Positions 6,689-13,835 of a stretch of DNA of 16,741 nucleotides are shown here, piece after piece. Each line of letters begins with the position of its first letter. The stretch's first letter is position 1. The translations under genes were made by a program, and so were the position numbers. The stretch covers positions 1-16,741 of the forward strand of contig JAFAEH010000255.1 in NCBI GenBank assembly GCA_023424135.1, read 5' to 3'. Below the pieces are notes generated by a model. It had not been told where the DNA came from, did not search any database, and worked only from the letters and a program-made list of their open reading frames with translations. The stretch comes from Actinomycetes bacterium. GTDB lineage: Bacteria > Actinomycetota > Actinomycetes > Actinomycetales > Cellulomonadaceae.

Positions 6689-6725
6689 CGACGGCCCGGC
6701 CCCTCGTCGAGGGACCGGGCCGTCG
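6689..6725 (-). terminator. Strong hairpin in the khpA-rimM gap (attenuator or RNA-stability element)
   Basis: The arms CGACGGCCCGG (6689-6699) and CCGGGCCGTCG (6715-6725) are followed inward by a C/A mismatch (6700/6714) and CCCTC (6701-6705) with GAGGG (6709-6713) around a 3-nt loop. On the minus-strand transcript the mismatch becomes a U-G pair, giving a continuous 17-bp stem. It starts 10 nt after the khpA stop and ends 32 nt before the rimM start. Design and wobble position mirror the rplS terminator. Since rimM and trmD must still be transcribed, partial termination or 3'-end stabilisation of rpsP-khpA mRNA seems likely. Confidence 0.6.
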
Positions 6726-6735
6726 GGTGTCCAGG

Positions 6736-6975
6736 TCAGCGCCGGTCGACGTCGACGACGTCGACGCGCACGGCACCGTCGGTCGACAGCGCACCGACCA
6801 CGGTGCGCAGCGCACGTGCGGTCCGGCCGCCACGGCCGATGACGCGCCCGAGGTCCTCGGGGTGCACCCGCACCTCGAGCATCTCCCCGCGACGCAGCGA
6901 CGACGAGCGCACACGCACGTCGTCCGGGTGGTCGACGATGCCGCGCACCAGGTGCTCGAGCGCGTCGGCGAGCAT
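6736..6975 (-). CDS. khpA: KH-domain RNA-binding protein KhpA
   Basis: A 79-residue single KH-domain protein of the YlqC/KhpA family (UPF0109). It binds RNA, usually as a dimer or with KhpB (Jag), and in other Gram-positive bacteria affects cell division and small-RNA regulation. The GxxG loop is seen in GRVIGRGGRTARALRTVV (about 43-60), with hydrophobic helices before (LADALEHLVRGIVDHP) and a final strand VRVDVVDVDRR. Its length matches the family. Its ATG overlaps the rpsP stop by one base (TGATG), indicating translational coupling; the syntenic M. tuberculosis gene is Rv2908c. No second KH protein is in the window. Confidence 0.93.
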   Translation of the reverse strand: MLADALEHLVRGIVDHPDDVRVRSSSLRRGEMLEVRVHPEDLGRVIGRGGRTARALRTVVGALSTDGAVRVDVVDVDRR

Positions 6976-7403
6976 CAGGCCTGCTCGTCCTCGGCAGCCG
7001 GCTCCTCGGCGGGCGCCTCGGCAGCAGCAGCCTTCTTCTCCGACGCCTTCGCCTTGACCTTCTCGGCGTCCGCGGCGGCGGCCTCGACGGCAGCCTTCGG
7101 GTCGACCTTCGCCGCCTTGGTGCGCAGCGTGCCCTCGGCGCCCGGCAGGCCCTTGAACTTCTGCCAGTCACCGGTGACCTTGAGCAGCGCGAGGACCTGC
7201 TCGGTCGGCTGCGCGCCGACACCGAGCCAGTACTGCGCCCGCTCCGAGGTGATCTCGATGAGCGAGGGCTCCTCGGTCGGGTGGTACTTGCCGATCTCCT
7301 CGATCACGCGACCGTCGCGCTTGGTGCGCGAGTCGGCGACGACGATGCGGTAGTACGGCGCGCGGATCTTGCCCAGGCGCTTGAGACGGATCTTCGTGGC
7401 CAC
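6975..7403 (-). CDS. rpsP: 30S ribosomal protein S16 (bS16)
   Basis: bS16 is a small-subunit protein needed for 30S assembly. The 142-residue product has the conserved core ATKIRLKRLGKIRAPYYRIVVADSRTKRDGR-containing N terminus (described from residue 2), then IEEIGKYHPTEEPS and YWLGVGAQPTEQV. After about residue 95 it carries an extended Ala/Lys/Glu-rich tail (KAAAAEAPAEEPAAEDEQA end), about 45 residues beyond the minimal protein and common in Actinobacteria. The GTG at 7401-7403 is preceded by AGGAGA (minus strand, 7414-7419) with 10-nt spacing. It is the first gene of the rpsP-khpA-rimM-trmD operon, with a good promoter about 130 nt upstream. Confidence 0.96.
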   Translation of the reverse strand: MATKIRLKRLGKIRAPYYRIVVADSRTKRDGRVIEEIGKYHPTEEPSLIEITSERAQYWLGVGAQPTEQVLALLKVTGDWQKFKGLPGAEGTLRTKAAKVDPKAAVEAAAADAEKVKAKASEKKAAAAEAPAEEPAAEDEQA

Positions 7404-7533
7404 GAGGTGGTGTTCTCCTGATGTCTGCTGGGGTGGCGGGGCCCGCACAGCCCGTGGGGTGGGCGCGCCGGTCCGGCCGGAGGACACGGCACCGGGCAGG
7501 TAGAGGGGCTGCGCGGGCCGAGTACAGCCGACC

Positions 7534-7562
7534 ATTGTGCCAGACGAGCGGGCGACTCCCAA
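7534..7562 (-). promoter_or_regulatory. rpsP operon promoter
   Basis: On the minus strand a -35-like TTGGGA (7557-7562) is separated by exactly 17 nt from a -10-like CACAAT (7534-7539). The -10 is preceded by TGG, resembling an extended -10. Transcription would start near 7527, giving a leader of about 125 nt before the GTG at 7403. Spacing and position fit a housekeeping sigma-factor promoter for a ribosomal operon; the hexamers are not perfect matches to TTGACA/TATAAT. Confidence 0.6.
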
Positions 7563-7566
7563 CCGC

Positions 7567-7596
7567 GCGACCTGGGGCGACCGGGAGCGACCGGGA
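7567..7596. repeat. Three tandem 10-bp repeats just upstream of the rpsP -35
   Basis: Plus-strand units GCGACCTGGG (7567-7576), GCGACCGGGA (7577-7586) and GCGACCGGGA (7587-7596) are contiguous; two are identical and the first differs at the seventh base and, through the last base, at the end. The array ends 4 bp from the -35 element and starts 15 bp after the amidohydrolase stop. A period of 10 bp puts the units on one face of the helix. It could be a regulator-binding array, or simple low-complexity GC sequence. Confidence 0.6.
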
Positions 7597-7610
7597 CCGC
7601 GCACGGCTCG

Positions 7611-8699
7611 TCAGCGGACGCGCACGCCCCGCAGCACGACGGCCCGCGGCGACGCCAGCACCCCGACGTCCTGCCGGGGGTCGGCGTCGTACACGACGAC
7701 GTCGGCGCTCTCCCCCTCCGCGATCCCGGGCACACCGAGCCAGGCCCGCGTACGCCACGACGCCGCCGCGACCACGTCACGCGCGGGGATGCCTGCCCGG
7801 ACCATCTCGGCCGCCTCGTCGGCGATGCGGCCGTGGCCGATCGTCCCGCCCGCGTCGGTGCCGACGAGCACGGGCACACCCGCGTCGTGCAGGTCCCGCA
7901 CGTGGTCGTAGCGGCGCTCGTACATGTGCCGCATGCGCTGCGCGAACCGCGGGTACCGGCCCTCGCCCTGTGCCGCGATCGCCTCGAACTGCCCGACCTG
8001 CAGCAGCGTCGCCGTCACGGGCACCCCCGCGTCCGCGATGCGGGCGACCTGCTCGGGCGTCGCACCCGTCGCGTGCTCGAGACCGTCGACCCCGGCGTCG
8101 AGCAGCGCGTCGAGCGCCTCGTGGCTGAACGTGTGCGCGGTGACGCGCGCACCGGCGTCGTGCGCCGCCGCGACGGCCTCGGCGAGCACGTCGGCCGGCC
8201 ACAGCGGGCGCAGGTCGCCGTCGGCGCCCAGGTCGCGGTCGATCCAGTCGGCGACGAGCTTGACCCAGCCGTCGCCGCGGGCGGCCTCCTCGCGCACGGC
8301 CGCGACGAGCTGCGTCGGGTCGTCGAGCTCACGACCGTAGTGCCGCAGGTAGCGCTTGGGCAGCGCGAGGTGACGCCCCGCGCGCAGCAGCCGCGGCAGG
8401 TCGGGACGCTGGTGCACCCAGCCGGTGTCCGCGGGCGATCCGGCGTCGCGCACCAGGAGCACGCCGGAGTCGCGGTCGGAGACCGCCTGCGCGTACGCCG
8501 TCGCGTCGTCGACCGGGCCGTCGGGCCCCAGGCCGATGTGGCAGTGCACGTCGACCAGACCGGGCAGCACCCATCCCTCGAGCGCGGCCTCGGGCGGCTC
8601 GACGGGCTGCTCGAGCGTCAGCCGGTCACCGACGACCCACGCCTCCCCCACCTCGTGCTCGTCGTCGAGGACGACCGTGCCGCGCAGGTGGGTGATCAC
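7611..8699 (-). CDS. Metal-dependent amidohydrolase family protein
   Basis: A 362-residue amidohydrolase-superfamily enzyme (TIM barrel, one or two metals). The ligand set is complete: HxH at H52 and H54 (VDVHCHIG), K147 as candidate carboxylated lysine (GWVKLVADW), H189 (VTAHTFS), H209 (GLEHATG) and D282 (LVGTDAGG). The composite beta-sandwich parts lie at both ends (ITHLRGTVVLDDE; ADVVVYDADPRQD). The substrate cannot be read from sequence; relatives hydrolyse cyclic amides, dipeptides or N-acyl amino acids. The GTG at 8697-8699 has AGGGG upstream and follows the ffh stop by 3 nt, so it is co-transcribed with ffh. M. tuberculosis has an amidohydrolase (Rv2915c) in the same place next to ffh. 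No signal peptide is seen. Confidence 0.88.
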   Translation of the reverse strand: MITHLRGTVVLDDEHEVGEAWVVGDRLTLEQPVEPPEAALEGWVLPGLVDVHCHIGLGPDGPVDDATAYAQAVSDRDSGVLLVRDAGSPADTGWVHQRPDLPRLLRAGRHLALPKRYLRHYGRELDDPTQLVAAVREEAARGDGWVKLVADWIDRDLGADGDLRPLWPADVLAEAVAAAHDAGARVTAHTFSHEALDALLDAGVDGLEHATGATPEQVARIADAGVPVTATLLQVGQFEAIAAQGEGRYPRFAQRMRHMYERRYDHVRDLHDAGVPVLVGTDAGGTIGHGRIADEAAEMVRAGIPARDVVAAASWRTRAWLGVPGIAEGESADVVVYDADPRQDVGVLASPRAVVLRGVRVR

Positions 8700-8702
8700 G
8701 TG

Positions 8703-10316
8703 TCAGCGCCCCTTGAACAGGTCGTCCAGGCCGGCGGGCAACGCGCTCGGGTCGAACGCGTCACCGCCGGACGGTGCGCCGCCACCGAGACCGAACGCCG
8801 ACCCCGCGGGGGCGGCCGGGCCCTCGCCCGCGGCACGTGCCGCCGCCGCACGCTCCTGCTCGGCCCGCTTGGCGGGGTTCCCCGAACGGGCACCCTTGAC
8901 GCGCTTGGCCGGAGCCTGGCGCCCGCGCGACTTCTTCCCGCCCATGCCGGGCAGGTTGCCCATGCCCGGCATGCCGCCGGGCATCCCGCCACCCTTGGCC
9001 ATCTGGCGCATCATCTTGCGCGCACCGTCGAACCGCTCGAGCAGCTGGTTGATCTCGCTCGTCGTGGTCCCGGAACCGCGTGCGATGCGCGCGCGGCGCG
9101 ACCCGTTGATGATCTTCGGGTTCTGCCGCTCACCGGGCGTCATCGAGCGGATGATCGCCTCGATCCGGTCGACCTCGCGCTCGTCGAAGTTCTCGAGCGC
9201 CTCGCGCATCTGCCCCATGCCGGGCAGCATGCCGAACATCTTCTTGATCGAGCCCATGTTCTTGAGCTGCTGCATCTGCACGAGGAAGTCCTCGAGCGTG
9301 AAGTCCTCGCCGCTGACGAGCTTGCCCGCCATCTTCTCGGCCTGCTCGGCGTCGAACGCCTTCTCGGCCTGCTCGATGAGCGTGAGCACGTCACCCATGT
9401 CGAGGATGCGCGACGCCATGCGGTCGGGGTGGAAGACCTCGAAGTCGGTGAGCTTCTCGCCCGTCGAGGCGAACATGATCGGCCGGCCCGTCACGCTCGC
9501 GATCGACAGCGCCGCGCCGCCGCGCGCGTCGCCGTCGAGCTTCGAGAGGACCACGCCCGTGAACCCGACCCCGTCGGCGAACGCCTGCGCCGTGGTCACG
9601 GCGTCCTGGCCGATCATCGCGTCGACGACGAACAGGATCTCGTCCGGGTCGACCGCGTCGCGGATGTCGGAGGCCTGCGCCATGAGCTCGGCGTCCACGC
9701 CGAGCCGGCCGGCCGTGTCGACGACGACGACGTCGTGCTGCCGGTGTCGCGCGGTGTCCAGGCCTGCACGGGCGACGGCCACCGGGTCCGCACCGGCGGG
9801 GAGCACGTCGTCGGCACCCTGGTTGCCGGGGTGCGGCGCGAACACGGGCACGCCCGCGCGCTCGCCGACCACCTGGAGCTGCGTCACCGCGTTGGGTCGC
9901 TGCAGGTCGGCCGCGACGAGCAGCGGCGTGTGGCCCTGCTCGCGCAGCCACAGCGCGAGCTTGCCCGCGAGCGTCGTCTTGCCGGCACCCTGCAGACCCG
10001 CGAGCAGGATCACCGTCGGCGGCTGCTTCGCGAAGGACAGCGTGCGGGTCTGCCCGCCGAGGATCGCGACGAGCTCCTCGTTGACGACCTTGACGACCTG
10101 CTGCGCCGGGTTGAGCGCGCCCGAGACCTCGGCCGACAGCGCACGCTCGCGCACCGCACCGGTGAACGAGCGCACGACGGGCACGGCGACGTCCGCGTCG
10201 AGCAGGGCCCGCCGGATCTCGCGGATCGTGGCGTCGATGTCCGCCTCGGAGAGGCGACCCTTCGTGCGCAGGTTCTTGAACGTCGAGGTGAGACGGTCGG
10301 AGAGGGTGGCGAACAA
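8703..10316 (-). CDS. ffh: Signal recognition particle protein Ffh (SRP54)
   Basis: Ffh binds signal sequences of nascent membrane proteins together with SRP RNA and docks to FtsY in a GTP-controlled way. The 537-residue protein has the N helical bundle (about 1-95) and the G domain: G1 GLQGAGKTT (107-115), DTAGR (200-204), SKLDG (258-262) and STGEK (284-288). The Met-rich M domain (about 325-440) contains the finger loop MFGMLPGMGQM and the RNA-binding segment GSRRARIARGSGTT. A Gly/Met repeat (MPGGMPGMGNLPGMGG) and a basic, then Gly-rich tail of about 90 residues follow and end in LPAGLDDLFKGR. The start is TTG at 10314-10316, chosen because homologues begin MFATLSDRLT; GAGG is about 5 nt upstream. 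It follows glnD by 27 nt. Confidence 0.96.
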   Translation of the reverse strand: MFATLSDRLTSTFKNLRTKGRLSEADIDATIREIRRALLDADVAVPVVRSFTGAVRERALSAEVSGALNPAQQVVKVVNEELVAILGGQTRTLSFAKQPPTVILLAGLQGAGKTTLAGKLALWLREQGHTPLLVAADLQRPNAVTQLQVVGERAGVPVFAPHPGNQGADDVLPAGADPVAVARAGLDTARHRQHDVVVVDTAGRLGVDAELMAQASDIRDAVDPDEILFVVDAMIGQDAVTTAQAFADGVGFTGVVLSKLDGDARGGAALSIASVTGRPIMFASTGEKLTDFEVFHPDRMASRILDMGDVLTLIEQAEKAFDAEQAEKMAGKLVSGEDFTLEDFLVQMQQLKNMGSIKKMFGMLPGMGQMREALENFDEREVDRIEAIIRSMTPGERQNPKIINGSRRARIARGSGTTTSEINQLLERFDGARKMMRQMAKGGGMPGGMPGMGNLPGMGGKKSRGRQAPAKRVKGARSGNPAKRAEQERAAAARAAGEGPAAPAGSAFGLGGGAPSGGDAFDPSALPAGLDDLFKGR

Positions 10317-10343
10317 CCTGACCTCGCGGGGTCGGACGGACTG

Positions 10344-12140
10344 CTACGGACGTCCCAGGGTACCCGCCAGCGCCCGGGTGGCCCGGGCGGTCAGGTCGTC
10401 GACGAGCGTCGCGCGCCACGCCGTCCAGGCGGCCGGACCGGCGGCGGACGCGTCGGCCTCGGTGAGCGCACGCAGCAGCACGAGCAGGTCGGGCCGGTGC
10501 TCGACCGCGTCGAGCAGCCGCTCCAGCGTCGCCGGGTCCTCCGGGTCGGCCGTCGTCGCGAGCTCGGACAGCGTCAGGTGCTCGCGCACCAGGCGTGCGA
10601 CGTCGGCGGCGACCTGCGGGCCGAAGCCCATCCGCGCGACGACCGGGCCGGCCAGCCGGGCACCCTCGACCGAGTGGTCACCCGCGCCGGCCCGCTTGCC
10701 GATGTCGTGCAGCAGCGCCGCGAGCAGCAGCGTGTCCGGGCCGTCGACGGCCCGGCGGTCGCGGCCTGCGCGCGCGACCGTCTCGACGAGGTGACGGTCG
10801 ACCGTGTGCCGGTGGATCGCCGAGCGCTGCGGACGGTTGCGCACACCGGCCCACTCGGGGATCCACGTCGTGACGACCCCGGCCAGGTCGAGCGCCTCCC
10901 ACACGGGCACCTGGGCCGGTCCCGAGCCGAGCAGGTGGATGAGCTGCTGGCGCGCGGCCCTCGGCCAGGGCGTCGGCAGCGGCGGCGTGGCCTCGAGGCT
11001 CGCGACCGTCACCGGGGACAGCACGAGGCCCGTGCGTGCCGCGGTCGCGGCCGCACGCAGCGAGAGCACCGGGTCGTCGGCGGGCCGCGCGTCGACCGCG
11101 AGCACGAGCTCGCCGTCGTGCTCGACGAGCCCCTCGGCGATCGTGCGCAGCCGCGGCGGTGTGCGCCGCCCGCGCACCAGCACGGGCTTGCGCGCCGGAC
11201 GCTGCAACGCCTGGCGGGCGTTGCGCGCGGTCGTGTCCAGCGCGTAGGAGATGACGCGCCCGGCCTCGGCGATCGACGCCAGCAGGTCGTCGCGGTCGTC
11301 GAACCCGACGAGCGCCGCGACCTCGTCCTGGTCGGCCTGCAGGAGACGGTTGGTGTGCCGGCGCGTGACGACCTGCACGGCGTCACGCACGTCCAGCAGG
11401 TGTGCGTACGCGTGGTCGACGGCACCGTGCGGCCGGTCGGTCAGCCACGTGGCCGCGAGCGCCGAGAGCACGACCGCGTCGCGGATGCCGCCACGGGCCT
11501 CCTTGAGGTCGGGCTCGATGAGGTACGCGAGCTCGCCGTGGCGCTCCGCGCGCTGCCGGGTCGACGCGAGCAGCTCGGGCAGGCGCCGGCGCGCCGCCGA
11601 GCGCCAGTCCGCCAGGAGCGCCGACGTCGCACGCGCGATCACGAGCCCGTCGCCCGCGACCGGCTTGAGCTCGAGCAGGCCCACCGCCGCGGGCAGGTCC
11701 TTCGAGGCCACCTGGCGGCACTGCGCGAGGGAGCGCACCGAGTGGTCGAGGTCGAGACCCGCGTCCCAGATCGGGTACCACAGGCGCTCCGCGAGCCGAG
11801 CCAGGTCCTCGGGCGAGTGCCCGCGCCCCTCGTGCACGAGCAGCAGGTCGAGGTCCGAGACCGGGCTCGCGTCGCCGCGCCCCACGCTGCCGACCACGCC
11901 CAGCGCGACGCCCGACACGTCGCGTCCCTCCGTCGCCTCCGTCCACAGCCGGGACAGCGCGCCGACCACGAGGTCGGCGATCGCGCGGCGGCGTGCCACG
12001 CCGTCGCTGCCCGGTCCTGTCGTCCTGGCGGCCAGGTCGAGCCTCGCAGCGCGCAGGTCCCGCACCCCGGCGGGGTGCGGGACCTGCTGCGGTGACCCGT
12101 TCCCGGCCGCGCCCCCCGCGGGCGGCCGTTCGTTCGTCAT
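10344..12140 (-). CDS. glnD: PII nucleotidylyltransferase GlnD, lacking C-terminal ACT domains
   Basis: GlnD attaches and removes a nucleotide on PII (UMP in enterics, AMP in several Actinobacteria) according to nitrogen status. The 598-residue protein shows the nucleotidyltransferase motif GSVGRGDASPVSDLDLLLV with G84-S85 and metal-binding D96/D98, then DLDHSVRS (129-136). The GlnD-specific central domain follows (DLKEARGGIRDAVVLSALA, 211-229). The HD domain has AIHRHTVDRH (441-450) and LLHDIGK (476-482) with H478/D479, plus H489 and H521. It ends at 598, shortly after HD, whereas E. coli GlnD is about 890 residues with two ACT domains that sense glutamine. There is no room downstream: ffh starts 27 nt after the stop. 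The ATG at 12138-12140 is 22 nt past glnB; a longer frame to 12242 would overlap glnB. Confidence 0.92.
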   Translation of the reverse strand: MTNERPPAGGAAGNGSPQQVPHPAGVRDLRAARLDLAARTTGPGSDGVARRRAIADLVVGALSRLWTEATEGRDVSGVALGVVGSVGRGDASPVSDLDLLLVHEGRGHSPEDLARLAERLWYPIWDAGLDLDHSVRSLAQCRQVASKDLPAAVGLLELKPVAGDGLVIARATSALLADWRSAARRRLPELLASTRQRAERHGELAYLIEPDLKEARGGIRDAVVLSALAATWLTDRPHGAVDHAYAHLLDVRDAVQVVTRRHTNRLLQADQDEVAALVGFDDRDDLLASIAEAGRVISYALDTTARNARQALQRPARKPVLVRGRRTPPRLRTIAEGLVEHDGELVLAVDARPADDPVLSLRAAATAARTGLVLSPVTVASLEATPPLPTPWPRAARQQLIHLLGSGPAQVPVWEALDLAGVVTTWIPEWAGVRNRPQRSAIHRHTVDRHLVETVARAGRDRRAVDGPDTLLLAALLHDIGKRAGAGDHSVEGARLAGPVVARMGFGPQVAADVARLVREHLTLSELATTADPEDPATLERLLDAVEHRPDLLVLLRALTEADASAAGPAAWTAWRATLVDDLTARATRALAGTLGRP

Positions 12141-12162
12141 CTGTGCGTTGCGACCGTCCTGC

Positions 12163-12504
12163 TCAGAGGGCGTCGTCGCCGTGCTCACCGGTGCGGACGC
12201 GGGCGACGTCCTCGACCGGGACGACCCAGACCTTGCCGTCACCGATCTTGCCGGTCTGCGCGGCCTGCACGATCACCTCGGTGACCCCGGCCACGTCCTC
12301 GTCCGCGACGAGGACGTCGATCTTGACCTTCGGGACCAGGTCCACCGTGTACTCCGCACCGCGGTACACCTCGGTGTGACCACGCTGGCGGCCGTACCCG
12401 CTGGCCTCGCTGACCGTCAGTCCACGGACACCTGCGGCCTCGAGGGCCGACTTCACGTCGTCCAACCGGTGCGGCTGGATGACCGCCGTCACGAGCTTCG
12501 TCAT
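12163..12504 (-). CDS. glnB: Nitrogen regulatory protein PII (GlnB/GlnK type)
   Basis: A trimeric signalling protein that binds ATP/ADP and 2-oxoglutarate and blocks the ammonium channel when nitrogen is ample. The 113-residue product fits the family (112). The T-loop HTEVYRGAEYTVDLVPKVK carries Y52, equivalent to the canonical modified Y51, and Y47. The B-loop is TGKIGDGKVWV (84-94) and the signature SEASGYGRQRGHTEVYRG is intact. At residue 10 there is Gln where E. coli has Lys (VIQP versus IIKP). The ATG overlaps the amt stop by one base (TGATG) and has a strong GGAGGT inside the amt end (12511-12516). Pairing with amt marks it functionally as GlnK; modification by the adjacent GlnD is likely, but UMP versus AMP cannot be told from sequence. 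Confidence 0.95.
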   Translation of the reverse strand: MTKLVTAVIQPHRLDDVKSALEAAGVRGLTVSEASGYGRQRGHTEVYRGAEYTVDLVPKVKIDVLVADEDVAGVTEVIVQAAQTGKIGDGKVWVVPVEDVARVRTGEHGDDAL

Positions 12505-13775
12505 CACTTCACCTCCGTCACGACCCGGGCGCCGCCCAGGTTCTCGTACGCCGTCTCGCCGTGCACCGCGAGGTCGATGCCGTTCACCTCGGCCTCGACA
12601 GGGACCCGCCAGCCGAGCATCGCCTTGAGCGCCAGTCCCAGCACCGCGGTCACGGCCGCGGAGATCGCGATCGCGATCACCGCGATGATGGCCTGGACGG
12701 CGAGCTGGTCGAAGCCACCGCCCAGGAACAGGCCGCGCCCGTCCGTGGCGATCAGGCCGAGGGCCAGCGTGCCCCACAGGCCGGAGACGAGGTGCACACC
12801 GACGACGTCGAGGGAGTCGTCATAGCCGAACTTGTACTTCAGACCGACGGCGAGGGCCGACAGCACACCCGCGACCGCACCGACGAGGATCGCACCGACC
12901 GGGGTCACGTCACCGGCGGCGGGCGTGATCGCCACCAGACCGGCCACGACACCGGAGGCCGCGCCGAGCGACGTCGCGTGACCGTCACGGATCCGCTCGG
13001 TGATGAGCCAGCCACCGATCGCGGCAGCGGTCGCGACCGTCGTGTTGACCCACGCGAGACCGGCGGCCTCGTCGGCGCCGTACGCCGAACCACCGTTGAA
13101 GCCGAACCAGCCGAACCACAGGAGCGCGGCGCCCAGCATGACGAACGGCAGGTTGTGCGGACGCATCGGCTCGGTACCGAAGCCCTTGCGCTTACCGACG
13201 ATGAGGGCGAGGACGAGTGCCGCGACACCGGCGTTGATGTGGACGACCGTGCCACCAGCGAAGTCGATGGGCGACGCGATCGAGGCGAAGGGCCCCTCGT
13301 CCGAGAGCAGGCCGCCGCCCCAGACCATGTGGGCGAGCGGGAAGTAGGAGAGCGTGACCCACAGACCCGTGAAGAGCAGCCACGTACCGAACTTGATGCG
13401 GTCGGCGAGGGCACCCGAGATGAGCGCGACGGTGATGATCGCGAACGTCGCCTGGAAGCCGACGTCGACGATCGTCGGCATGTACGCGCCGGTCTCGTCG
13501 TTCAGCACCGCGACCGGGTCGAACGACCCGCCGAGGCCGAACTGGTCGAACGGGTTGCCGAACAGGCCGCCCACGGACGCGCCGTACGACATCGACCAGC
13601 CCCACAGGACGTAGATGACGCCGACGACGGCCATCGCGCCGAACGACATCATCATCATGTTCAGCACGGACTTGCCGCGCACCATGCCGCCGTAGAAGAA
13701 CGCAAGTCCGGGCGTCATGAGGAGCACCAGGGATGCTGACGTCAGCATCCAGGCTGTGACTCCGGTATCCAGCAT
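12504..13775 (-). CDS. amt: Ammonium transporter Amt
   Basis: A 423-residue ammonium channel, trimeric in the cytoplasmic membrane, matching the family length. The start MLDTGVTAWMLTSASLVLLM and FFYGGMVRGKSVLN are characteristic. About eleven hydrophobic segments are visible. Key residues are D171 in DFAGGTVVHINAG, the pore twin histidines H179 and H328 (VVGVHLVSGLWG), and W152 in HMVWGGG. The C-terminal cytoplasmic tail (EAEVNGIDLAVHGETAYENL) is the part that contacts PII. I chose ATG at 13773-13775, with GGGGAG about 10 nt upstream; the frame continues to 13820 without family resemblance. It heads the amt-glnB-glnD operon and has a GlnR-like operator 61-98 nt upstream of its start codon, so nitrogen-responsive control is likely. 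Confidence 0.96.
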   Translation of the reverse strand: MLDTGVTAWMLTSASLVLLMTPGLAFFYGGMVRGKSVLNMMMMSFGAMAVVGVIYVLWGWSMSYGASVGGLFGNPFDQFGLGGSFDPVAVLNDETGAYMPTIVDVGFQATFAIITVALISGALADRIKFGTWLLFTGLWVTLSYFPLAHMVWGGGLLSDEGPFASIASPIDFAGGTVVHINAGVAALVLALIVGKRKGFGTEPMRPHNLPFVMLGAALLWFGWFGFNGGSAYGADEAAGLAWVNTTVATAAAIGGWLITERIRDGHATSLGAASGVVAGLVAITPAAGDVTPVGAILVGAVAGVLSALAVGLKYKFGYDDSLDVVGVHLVSGLWGTLALGLIATDGRGLFLGGGFDQLAVQAIIAVIAIAISAAVTAVLGLALKAMLGWRVPVEAEVNGIDLAVHGETAYENLGGARVVTEVK

Positions 13776-13835
13776 ACGAATCCGTCTCCCCTCGCCAGCC
13801 GGGCGGCCGGTCGGGGACAACTGTGGAGCGGACCG

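Noticed and set aside
6745..6765. Three GTCGAC hexamers clustered at the end of khpA
   Set aside because: They encode the conserved C-terminal strand (VDVVDVD) of the KH domain; codon bias explains the repetition.
8940..9000. Repeat-like GCCGGGCA/CCCATGCC units
   Set aside because: They encode the Met-Pro-Gly repeat that commonly follows the Ffh M domain, so no DNA-level element is needed.
7833..12095. A plus-strand open frame of about 1,420 codons opposite the amidohydrolase, ffh and glnD
   Set aside because: Composition is a His/Arg/Asp/Val-rich antisense translation of conserved genes, with no domains; the minus strand is clearly coding.
12141..12242. Upstream extension of glnD into glnB
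   Set aside because: The extra 34 residues overlap the end of glnB, are Ser/Thr/Arg-rich and unlike GlnD; the ATG at 12140 lies in the proper gap.
12561..13739. Plus-strand open frame of 392 codons opposite amt
   Set aside because: It reads as low-complexity Asp/Arg/Glu/His sequence mirroring the membrane segments of Amt; no start signal or homology.
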